Source: Nissolia schottii (lineage: Eukaryota; Streptophyta; Magnoliopsida; Fabales; Fabaceae). Taken from it: 64,000 nt of DNA. The notes beneath the pieces are model-generated. The model saw nothing but the letters and a program-made list of their open reading frames with translations, had not been told where the DNA came from and ran no database searches. Where the stretch lies: positions 186,001 to 250,000 of the forward strand of contig QANU01001671.1 in the NCBI GenBank assembly GCA_003254905.1, in the 5' to 3' direction. Below are positions 39,093 to 50,500 of the stretch, piece by piece. Numbering within the stretch: position 1 is the first letter of the stretch; the number at the start of each line of letters is the position of its first letter. The translations under genes and the position numbers were made by a program.

Positions 39093-39511
39093 TTTGTCAT
39101 GATGATAGCAACAATAATTCACAAACTACCAATGTCGTCTACAAAGAAGTCTTCCAAAATGTTTGAACTATTATCAATAAATGTATTTGAATATTATGTA
39201 TTAGATACTATATTCTTCCATCACTTTTCAAAATATTGCGGTTGTTGTATTTCTTACATTTAAGCATTATGTATTATTGAAAAATTCTCCTGTTTTTTTT
39301 TTATTGTAATTTCTAATTCCTATCTATCATACTTAGTTTATAAACTTTGGCCGACCACAAATAATAAATTAACACTAGGTAATATATCAAAAACTAACAA
39401 TTTCTATACTCTAATCGTTTTAACTATTCAAATTTATCAACACATTTTTAGCATGCATTGATTAATTATTAAGTTTAATTCAATTGCGCAATGCGCGAGT
39501 TTAGGATCTAG
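39093..39511 (+). mobile_element. Helitron remnant, second part, with 3' terminus
   Basis: After the hAT element the helicase frame resumes (DDSNNNSQTTNVVYKEVFQ) and ends near 39,160, as in plant Helitron helicases. About 350 bp further on, a short palindrome GCGCAATGCGC (39486-39496) is followed 11 bases later by CTAG (39508-39511) and then T. This is the expected Helitron 3' end: hairpin, about 10-12 nt, CTRR, insertion before T. I could not locate the 5' TC end. Confidence 0.75.
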
Positions 39512-41428
39512 TTAGCTTTATATACGAGTAGTGTTAGTTTTATAGTCTTGATTGAATTACTGACATTTATACCCTATTAACATGAACTCGACTAACTTGA
39601 TAATATCATAATCACAATGAGACACGAAATACAATCTCACTTGTCAACGGTTAGTATCTTATTCCATATCAAATATTTCAACCAAGTTTAGCAAAGAATC
39701 AATAAATAGTTAATCTCATGAATAGAGACTAACATGTAAAGTATGACCTAGTCATGCACCCTAAGAAAAAGAGTGTAGAGATGACAATCCTTAAAGATCT
39801 TGTGGACAATGCATAAAAAATATTAGAGAATTATCTTAGGTTGTAAACTAATAGGCTTTGGGCTCTAACCAAACTCCTTATGAACCAACTAAAAGACACA
39901 ATGAAAATATTTTAATTAAGAGTAATTATTTCTTGCGTTGACATTATCCTCGTACTCCCTTAAAACTCTCCTACCACCAGCCTAGAGTTCCCTTTATTTA
40001 CGAGTCTCTTCACGCCAACTGGCCTATACCAACAATACAGCCATAAGCCTACTCATATATGAGGAAAACTATAATAAAGGCTAGGTAGCTTGTACTTGGA
40101 GAGGGCATAGGAAAAGAGGTGAGTTGACTTGATCTAATGGGAGAAAAAGGGGCTCAACCATTCTCCTTCATAAGGAACCAAGAATCCTATGCCCAAGAGG
40201 ACTGCCCCCAACTAATACAAAAACAACAATAACTCTTTTTCCAAGCATTACATGGCCAAAGGCCATAACATAACATACCAACACCTCTCCTTTCTTCTTT
40301 GACCACTTCAGCAAAGCACCAAACCACTACTATCATCACCTTCTTCAAACATACCGACCCAGCACTTCAAAAGATCAAATATCATGGCCAATGTATAGGA
40401 AGTGTCTCACAAAAATACTTCTTGATCATCCCTCACCGTGGGTTATTGTTGTTCACCCCAATCAATCAGGCCACCAGATAGTTCCCTAAATGCCATTAAA
40501 TTCAATAATAATTTTTTCACGCTTACAAACTCATAATCTCTACATTAAGTAACATCTTCCTTATTCTTGTGTCAAAAGATAAAATTAAAAGAGTCGTATT
40601 AATGTTAAGTGTCACTTTAAATTAATTTGTTATGCCTCTTAAAACAATTTTGAGAGAAAATCTATAAAGATTCAAGGCAACCTTGCATGCAGCTCAACCT
40701 TTAAATTATTAAGAGATCGTAACCGGGACAAAAATATTAGGAGCTTATGGAACACTAATTAAAATTCTTCCATCATCTGAAATGAAAATATCACCATATA
40801 AATAGTCAAGGTACAATCTTAGTTAGGTTTTATTGTTTTATGAACACTTAATAAATTGAGTAACAAACAGTGTTCCAACGTGCCTGGCTTGTAGATGGAT
40901 CACATTCGACGGCACAACACTTTCACGGCTGATTTAGTCAGTTAAAACTTTTAAACTAAAGGAATTTTAATACATTCATCAACAAAGGTGAACCTTTCTA
41001 AGACACGAGTACTTAATTAACGTACCAAATAGCTAATATACCAGGCAAAGACATGTAAATTACTAACATATCTCAATTACATTAATCAAAATGTCATCTC
41101 ACCAAAATACCTTCCAAAACTAGTTCCAAAATCCAACACCAAATAGTGGCTCCAAAAAAAGAGCATGTGAGAAATATCTGCTCTATGATGCAGCAAGTTT
41201 TTTAGTTACAAGATGAGTCTTCTCATGCATAACCGCTCTCCATAATCTTCTCACCCTTTCAGAGATTTTGACAGAGTAAAACACTTTAACAACACACACA
41301 ACATGTAGGCCTTGTAGCTAGCAAGAACTCTATATGGTACAAGTTTTCCGATTAAACACACTATGTGAGCAATATGGAGGAGCAGAGTACAAGGGTGAAC
41401 ATTGGTCAGTACAATCCAAAGATCAGTT
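39512..41428. other. Intergenic
   Basis: This stretch lies between the Helitron 3' end and the AXR4 stop codon. Short open frames are scattered through it, but none shows a recognisable domain. The last few hundred bases should include the AXR4 3' UTR. Confidence 0.6.
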
Positions 41429-44400
41429 TCACCAACCATGAGCTCCATGACCAAATCCATACGCATCCTGCATATAACCAGCTCCGTGGACATGATCATC
41501 ACCGTGATGATGATCAAGGTCACTATTTTTTGCTTCATCAAACATCTTCTGTATGTGGTCTGGGATTGACTCTTGCTCAACTTTCCTCTCAGACTTTGGT
41601 AGTGACAAGACAAACTGAGAAACTTTCTCAGCTATCTCAACCGCTGCATCCTCCTGAGATCACCAAAAATCATATTAGTTTCAATGGTAAAAGGAAAAGA
41701 ACATGAACATCACACGGTAAATCAATGGTTTCTGTGATAAAGAAACAAAAATAAAATAGTAAGGGTGAATATATAATATGAAACTAATCAGGAGGTGGTG
41801 GAAAGATTTCTTAGCTTTCGATGATTGAAATCCTTCACCAAAGCCAAAAACAATGTTCATTAGCCTGCTAATTTATTTTTTCCTCTTCCATCAACTATCC
41901 TACCATCTATTCTTGAAAGGAGCCAAGATCAGTCCTCCACTCCTTCTCTTGTAGGGGTGTACGTCGACCGATTTGAGTACTATTTTTCGGATGAACTCAC
42001 CCATCCAATGACGAGTCGAGCGAGTTGAGTTGTGCAATTTTGAATGAGGTGACTCACCTCGAGTTGATTTCGTTGGGTTGTCGAGCGAGTCGAGCGGGTC
42101 GACAAGTGATCGCGATATTTTTTTTATAGAACATTTGCCAATCATATATTATTATTATTATTATCTTCTTTTTGCATTTGAGAGTTTCTTTTTTTATTTT
42201 CTTGGTGGGAGGCTTTGACTGATTTTTCAGACTAATTTGGGTAGAATTTCTCATTTTTATTTGGTTAGAGATGGGGGCATCAGGCTGAATTGGGTAACAT
42301 TAGGGTAAAAAAAGGCCTTCGTCGGGTAATCAAGCAATTTAGTTTTAGAATTCAGTAAACCGCCACCTAACCGACGAAGTATTGAATTGAGCGAGTTTTG
42401 ACCTAAGTCCTAATCGACTTCGATTCGAGCCGAGCCAACTAGCTTCGAGACGAGTGAGTTTGGCGGGGCTGGTTAGCTCACCCAATGTACACCCCTACCT
42501 TCTTGGTACACAACAAGCAAAGTTGTAGGCATTGTGTACCCATAGTTTCTATGCATTTGGAAATCCAATAAAAAGCTCTCAGAGAATAGGAGAAGACCAA
42601 TAATGACAGGCATATATATCACATAAAAGCCGCGCAGAATTCCTCCGAAACTTCAAATCAGCAAATACCATGCAGATACATAAAAAGAAGGGGTTTGCAT
42701 GTGTCAAACTTGTAGTAACATAAAAGAGTTCATTTGGGAGATTAAATAAAATGGAGCATATGATTCATGGTTTTCCCGAGATTAGGAAAGACCCACAATA
42801 ACTAATTATGCGAAAAAACATAACAAACCAACTCAAATGTAAGAAGGGCTTCTTTACTAGGTTGTTAGAACCAGAAACCAGAGAAGAGGAAGAATGGAGG
42901 AAGGACACTGATATTATTGATTTAACATCCTTTACAATATGTCAAGAACCCTATAATTGCTATAGAAACTGCATACAGACTTCTGAGGAAGAGTTATAGC
43001 TCCTCAACTCTCCAAAGACTGCACAAATGACTAGACACCTTTTCTAATCCCCTCCTCTCCTTATTTACACTCACTAACTGTTCTATCTAACATACTGTAG
43101 CTAACTCTTCTAACGAACAGTGTCCTAACATAGGTCTATGGGGCTATAGGCACTTTGAAAAGTCAACATTGATATTAGATCAGCTTGAATAATTAGAAAG
43201 TCCAACCCAAGTATAGCAAACATGAATCCCCAGGAAAGTTTAGACGAATGTAGCATAGTCACAACATCCAAAACTCTAATATCAAAATTATTGTATCTGA
43301 TTATAGTTCAAGAACAACAGCAGTAACCAGCTCATTCAGACAGTCATTAGGAAGAACATAACTGCTCCAGAAATCATAGCTGCTTAAGTTTTTCAATAAG
43401 TTTGCATTCCAATTCGGGTAAACTATCTCTTCATAACAGCAAAATCATACAGGGAAAGAGAAAGAGAAAGTAAAATAAGATAATCAATACAATCAATCTT
43501 GTGCTCACCTGAGCCCACCGGCCTCCAGAATGTGTAACAAAATTCGCCAGCGGAAGAGCACGAGCAATGCGGTTCCCCTCGTCGCTCCATTCCTTAGACC
43601 AACCAGCAGACCACAGCACTTGCATCGGCACACCTTTCAACCCATCAGAACCACCCCATCCAGCCACATCAAAGCTAGAATTCAACTTCTTCCCAGTAGC
43701 CACAACAGCTCTTACCCCACCCCTGCCCTTCAACAGCACCCTCTGTGCATCTGCATCCGCAGCACCGATCCTCTTGGAACAGCACATGTTCACCACCTTT
43801 GCATACACCCATGAGAACCCCAAAACCAGCTCTCTGATCGCTGGATACTCCAGAACACAAATAGGCAATGCTCCTGAAGTTGAAGTCACTGTATCAACAA
43901 GGGTCACACTTCTCACCTATGTTGCACGAGTCCAGGCATGAATATCGAGTATGATAAATGCAATAACTTGATAAACACCCTTATCTTATTAAATAAAATA
44001 CTGTAAGTGATAATATGATTAGAAGGAAGTAGTTGGACAAAATTTGAGTTTCTATCTTGAAATTTTCGAACAACACAACTTCAAAGAGAAAAGATATCCA
44101 TTAAAAATAAAGTTTTCAGAGTATGTAAAAACACGAATGCAGAAGTATTATACGAGTACTGATTGGGAATCAGGGTATAATGCGGGTACGTAATCAATTT
44201 TTTTAGGTATTTGTGCATCATAGCTTCTCACCAAGTGTGAATTCTCTGAGATCCAAGTGGCACTCGATCCCAAACCCGAATCGTGCAAGACCAAGTGAAC
44301 AGGAGCTAGCCCCATTGAATCAATCACTTGCCCCAAAACTCTCCCCATCTCTTCAGGTCCCAGATCAATGGGCTTAGCCACCTTCCTCTTCGACATTCGA

Positions 44401-45020
44401 GCTTGAATCTCTTCATATGGAATCTGACCCGTTTCAACAATCTGATCAAACGCCCAAAAGAAACCCTTTTCCTGGATTTCACTGTACACATACCAAAACC
44501 TCCCTAAAACCCCATCCAAACCCTCAATTGAATCCTCCACGGAATTGTCCGAGAATCCATTGCCTGGTAGGTCGATCGCAACCGCCCTCACTCCCTTGGC
44601 ACCGAGATAACGAACGAATCCGCGATAAGAGTATGAGCTGAGACCAAACCCGTGCACAATGACCACGTTCTCCGATGCCTTTTCGCTCGATCCTTCTTCG
44701 AAGGTGAAGACTTCGATTGGTGGTTGGTTTGGGCGGGGCTGGACCTTGATGGTGCGGCCTCTGGAGTAGTGGTGGCGGAGGGTGGTGGGGAGGCTGAGGA
44801 ACCAGGATTTGGGGTCTTGTGGAGAGAGAGAGGAAGAGGTGAAGAGGTAGAAGAGGGTGGTGAGGGAGAGGAAGATAGTGAAGTAGAACCAGAAAGTGAA
44901 AGGGTTTGTTGTTGTTTGGGGAGATTTGGATTTTATGGCTGGTGGTGGGAACTGTGAGTGTTTTGGTGGTTGTTGTTGTTGTGGTGGTGGGAGGTCTGGT
45001 TCTTCTGTTATGATTGCCAT
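41429..45020 (-). CDS. AXR4: AXR4, ER alpha/beta-hydrolase-fold protein for AUX1 trafficking
   Basis: AXR4 is an ER accessory protein needed to deliver the auxin influx carrier AUX1 to the plasma membrane. Exons: 45020-44232, 43916-43509, 41653-41429, giving 473 residues. The start MAIITEE matches the family. Residues about 41-63 (FTFWFYFTIFLSLTTLFYLF) form one membrane segment. Then come PKSWFLSLP, the hydrolase-fold strand VVIVHGFGLSSYSYRG, AIDLPGNGFSD, EKGFFWAFDQIVETGQ, and the nucleophile-elbow-like LVLHDSGLGSS. Exon 2 carries CSKRIGAADADAQRVLLKG and FVTHSGGRW. Exon 3 ends in a His/Asp-rich tail (DLDHHHGDDHVHGAG), as in Arabidopsis. Intron 2 is 1.85 kb and holds a hAT-type MITE. Confidence 0.95.
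41952..42497. mobile_element. hAT-type MITE in AXR4 intron 2
   Basis: The ends are perfect 11-bp inverted repeats, TAGGGGTGTAC at 41952 and GTACACCCCTA ending at 42497. The 546-bp element is rich in CGAGCGAG/GAGTCGAG motifs and has no transposase. The flanks CCTTCTCTTG and CCTTCTTG suggest an 8-bp target duplication with a later 2-bp change. Confidence 0.8.
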
Positions 45021-47530
45021 GAGCGATGATCAGTGGTGGAAGATTGTGTAGGATGAGCGCTGTTAAAGATTCAAGCTTTTGAACTGTGTAGAGTGGTTAC
45101 AGTCACAGAAATGGTGGTGGGGACATGGTAAGTTGAGTCTTTTGAGAGAGTCCAAGGTGGTGTGTTGAGCTCGCTTTTCTTTTTATTTTTTCTCTATTTT
45201 ATTGAAAATAACATATACTATTCATCAAAAAAAAAGAAAAAGAGAGAGAATAAAATAACAAATACTATCACTTTGTTTAGATATTGAACAGAAAGTGGGA
45301 GGAAGGAAAATGAAAAAAAAAAATACAGACAGGTATATAAAAAAAATGTAATGTTCAAATGAGAAGAAAATGGACAAAAAAATAAGTGAAAACAAAATAA
45401 TTTTATATTAAAAGTAACTTAAAAGTATTAAATTATTTTCTTCCTCCTATTTTTTCTCTTACCACACTTCACATTTCTCTTATCTCTCTATTTCTACATT
45501 TTACTCCTATGTTTGCACAATTTTCATTTTATTAAAGATATATTTTTTTTGTGTAGGTTTCACTCATTATTTTTTTCTCTTCTCTCTAACTCCTTTGGCA
45601 AACTAAATAAGAGAAAACAACATTTTCTTTTCTCTCTTTTTCTTTTGAACCAAACAATGTGTTTATGTTTTAACCTCGATTTAATTTTTTTATTTGAATA
45701 AACTACTTTTAATCTTTTACAAGTTGTATTTCTTACATTTATAGGAAAGTCCGCTTGATTGTGGTAATAAATGAGTATAAATTCTAAATTATAGTTCTTT
45801 TTATTAAAATTATTAAAATATGATATTTTGCATTAAATGTCATTATTTGTGGCGATTTATTTAAAAAATAATAATAAAATAATGACTTGCCACAAATTAT
45901 GCCGATTTATTAAAATAATTAAATTTTTTAAAAAATATATAATAAAAAATAGTAAAATATAATACTAACATATATAAATCACTACAAATAATGTTAATTT
46001 ATTATTTTTTAAATTATTTGTCATAAATGGTGATAATTTATAGATAAAAAACCACATTTTAATAATGTCTACAAAATGACCACAATTTAATATTTTCTTC
46101 ATTTTTTACCGTATATCTAAACTTTTTAACTACATTAATACTATCTCCATACCCTTTCTTAAAATGAAGAAAATTTCATAATATTGTATAAAAGTGTTCT
46201 ATTATTATTTTTATTTCAATTCATTATCTCTCATTTTTTATTCCATCTCTTTTTCACTATTTTCATTGAATATATATTAAAAAAAGGATAATACTTGTTA
46301 AACTTAAATTTAAGAAGCGAACAATTATTTGTAAAACAAATAAAATAAAAAACAAACAATTATTTGAGAGCAAAAATAATAAAATTAGAAAAATGATATT
46401 TGTATACTAAAAAAATGAATGAACACCATATGCCTTATGAAATAAATGAGAAAAAGAGAAGGAAAAAAAAAAGTAAGTAATGAATCCTATATATTTTATA
46501 AGTAAAATGTTAGAGTGTTTAAAATGATAAAGTATACAAATAACACACCTTACAAAAATATATACATTACAATATGGGGTGAGAAAATAGCATAGGCTCG
46601 TTAGCGATGGAATTTCAATAAGCAAGCTCTTGTGCATTAAAAAGAATCTTGATGCTTGTTATCATTAAACCTATAAAGATTTTATTAGGTTGTTTTAAGG
46701 CCGATAAATGATGTGAAAATAAAACAAATTTATCGGTGACATGACATTACATAGGTGGTGGTCTTTGTTGAATATCTTAATTAATGGATAGGAGTTTTTT
46801 TTGAGACATTAATTTAACTAAATTAAAATTTTAGAAATAACAATTTTAAAAAATAAAACTTAGATCAAGTTTTTTTACCTTCATTATTTAAATCATACAA
46901 TGACACATAAACATTTTTATTAAGACGAGTATAAATTTTTAGTGCGTATTTAATTTTAATTTTCAAATTTTCTTATTTTTAAGATTTTGTGAAACAAACA
47001 GTCAAAATTACAAAGTCCATTTTATTGTTTTCATTTATAGCTTTTACTAATTCCTTTAAAAAAATTCTCAAAATAATAAAATTTTAAAAATAAAAACTAA
47101 GATCAAAACACCCTTAATTTTTAAATGGATTTTGCTTGTTAAAAATATATATATGATAATTTGATATTAAAAAATATAAAATTTATATGTTTTCAATACC
47201 ATTAAATGTTTAATGAACTTAATGTTTTTTATTTTAATTAATACCATTAATAAGCTTTTTTAAATTACTTATTAAAAATAAAATATGCACGTTTCATTTA
47301 AAATATATATAATAAATATAATAAATGTGAAAAACTTGATCTGCGTAACAAAAAAAGAAAAGCCGTAGCCAAACAGTGCAGGGTGACTGGCGAGTGCCAG
47401 TAGTGTTGCTTTGACATTTTGACTTTGGAACAGTTAACAGTTAACACACACAAACTACACATAAATCAATCAGAAAGAAAGAACGTTATCGCATCATCAT
47501 CGTTTTTCCTTCTTCCCCCATAAAACAAAT
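45021..47530. promoter_or_regulatory. Divergent intergenic region between AXR4 and APP2
   Basis: AXR4 (minus) and APP2 (plus) are transcribed away from each other, so both promoters lie here. The region is about 2.5 kb and strongly AT-rich, with many A/T homopolymers. I see no gene and no firm promoter element. Confidence 0.5.
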
Positions 47531-50500
47531 ATGCATCGAGTTCTCCTCCTTCCATCCACTCTCTCAACCCGCCCCTTCCTCCTCCCTCTTCCGCCCTCCC
47601 CATTTTCCCGCCATCTCGAAACCGCCCCCAAGTTTCTCCGACAACCCCGCAAGCCCCCTTTGCCGGCCATCCGTAATTGCAGCAGCAGCGGCGGCGGCAG
47701 CAGCAGCAGTTCCTTCAAAGTGAAGACATCTTCCGAACTCAGAAAGATTCGTTCCGATTCCCACCCGGACCCGAAGCTCGCCGCTCTCCGCCAACTCTTC
47801 TCCAAACCTGGAACCGCCGTTGACGCTTACATCATCCCTTCCCACGATGCTCACCAGGTGAGCTACTCACACGAATACACACGAATTAGTTAGGGCTTGG
47901 TAGTGAAATCGTATGGTTTTGATTTTGATTTGAATTTGAATTTGGTGGCAGAGCGAGTTCATTGCTGAGTGTTACATGAGGAGAGCCTACATATCAGGGT
48001 TTACCGGTAGTGCTGGAACTGCCGTTGTTACCAAGGACAAAGCTGCTCTTTGGACTGATGGCAGATATTTTCTCCAGGTTCCCCTATCTCGTTTTTGAGT
48101 TCTGAATGGAGATTTTACACATTGCATCTGCATATCAATACTATGAATTGAACTTTTTCTTTTTTTGGGACCCCCTTATTTTAGGCGGAGAAACAACTGA
48201 ACTCCAGCTGGATTCTCATGCGAGCCGGGAATCCAGGAGTTCCAACTACTAGCGAATGGCTTAATGATGTCTTGCCTCCAGGTGGCAGAGTTGGCATTGA
48301 TCCTGTCAGTAATCTTATTCCACCCTCTGATGGTTGCACTCCATTAAATTGTTCTCATGATGCAAGCTGATTAAATTGTCTAATTACTAAATCATTATTT
48401 TTTTTCTTCTTATCTCTTTGTATTGCAATGATGACGCTCGATCCATGTAGTTGATGCGACTTGGTTGGGAAAAGCTTGGTTGTTCATTCTATTACTAAGC
48501 AGGCAGATACTGTACTGTTGTAGGCATAGCTCATTAAGTTTTGTGGGTTTATTTTCAAATTGGTAATCTAAATTGTAAACATCTTGTCTGAGCATTTTGT
48601 TTGTACTTTGTTTTTGACTTGCATGCTCTTTTTTATTATTTGTGTGCCTGATTTGATATCCTCTTCCATATTGTTAAGGAGGCAGTTTCTTTTTACTTCG
48701 GATGCTGCAGAAGAACTTAAGGGGGTCATCTCTAACAAAAACCACGAGCTCGTCTACTTGTATGATTCAAATCTTGTGGATGAAATATGGGGAGGATCTA
48801 GGCCAAAGCCTCCAAAGCAGCCAGTTAGAGTGCATGACCTAAAGTATGCTGGTTTAGATGTGGCATCAAAGTTATCATCCTTGAGGTCAGAACTTGTTGG
48901 TTCTGGTTCATCGGCAATTGTCATCTCCATGCTTGATGAAATTGCATGGTTGTTGAACTTGGTAATGTATCTCAATGGCTTCTTTATTTTGATGCAGTGA
49001 TAGTTATTTATATACAATTACAATGTCACATATCTTTGTAAAGCTTCCTTCAGCATCTTATTGAAGTTGCCTGGGTATAACTTTCCCAGCTTATTGGTTT
49101 CCTTTTTCTCTTCCACTGTTCTATGTGAATGTTATCAATGAGAGTAACTTTTGACCTTTCCTTTTGAAGAGAGGCAGTGATATTCCACATTCACCTGTTG
49201 TGTATGCTTACTTGATTGTGGAAATTGATGGGGCAAAACTATTTATAGATGATTCAAAAGTCACTGAAGAGGTGAGGGATCACTTGCAGAAAGCAGGCAT
49301 AGAGTTGAGGTCATACAATTCAATTATATCTGAAATTGAAAGGTAATTGTGGAGAATCATTTTTTTTGTTTATCCATGACCCTCCCAATTGACATCTTTT
49401 AACCGAAATGTCTAAGAATTTAATTGTATATGGGTCAGGATGGCTTTCTAAACCCTAAATAGTAGCTTTCATTCTGTCAAATGTTTATGCGAACTTGTTT
49501 TGCTTGTAAAAGCAGCACTGTTTTGGGAACTGAGCTTGATTTTCTTTTACAGTTTGGCAGCACGAGGTTCTTCCCTTTGGCTGGACACTTCATCTGTCAA
49601 TGCTGCTATTGTAAACGCTTACAAAGCTGCCTGCGACAGATATAAGGGGGGCCGTGAGAGAAAACAAACTAGGACCAAAGGTTTTGATGGATCCAATGAG
49701 CACTCCGGTGATTCCACTGCTGTGCATAAATTCTCCCCTGTTTCTCTGGCAAAGGCCATAAAAAATGAATCAGAGTTAGAAGGAATGAAAAGTTGTCATC
49801 TAAGGTTACCATATCTTATCTTGGTGATAATTAAAGTCGATGCCTTTGTATGTTAACATTGATTTTTCTATATTTTGATTATTTTACATATGCTGCTGAC
49901 ACAAACTTAAAGTTGTTACCTATGTTACAACACAGCTCTGCCAAGAAGGCATGCATTATTTGTTCTTTCCCTTCGTTGTATACTCATAAATATTTGATAT
50001 GAACTTGAATTTATTTAAAAGAGTCACATATAGAAGCTAACATTCAGCATCTATATAATTATGTTCTTATTCTTTCCAGGGATGCTGCTGCCCTTGCTCA
50101 GTTCTGGGATTGGCTAGAGACAGAAATTTCCAAGGATAGGATATTGACAGAAGTTGAAGTTTCCGACAAACTTTTTGAGTTTCGCTCAAAACAAGCTGGT
50201 TTCTTGGATTCTAGCTTTGACACCATTAGTGGTACTGTGATAGATTGACAGTTGTTTTAATGATTATTAGGCAAACATGAAAAGATACACCACTATAGTT
50301 TCTCCATGGATTTTGTTATCTGCCAATTAGTTTAGGGAAAATTACAAAATTGCATCTACTATTAAAAATCTGGACCATGAAGGAACACCATTTATGGTGC
50401 GTTTGTTTAATCTTAGTAAAAAAACACTTGTATGATATAGCTTTTGTAGAGATTCTTTTCAGAAGCAACTCTGTCCAGCTTATGATTTTTTTTTAATTTT

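Noticed and set aside
40299..40481. 60-codon plus-strand frame between the Helitron and AXR4
   Set aside because: No domain, no splice partners and AT-rich surroundings.
42808..43150. Possible further LTR fragment in AXR4 intron 2
   Set aside because: The composition looks repeat-like, but no ends, primer site or target duplication could be placed.
47497..47854. Minus-strand frames opposite the first APP2 exon
   Set aside because: They are shadows of the GC-rich transit-peptide exon; the plus-strand frame continues through a clean exon chain.
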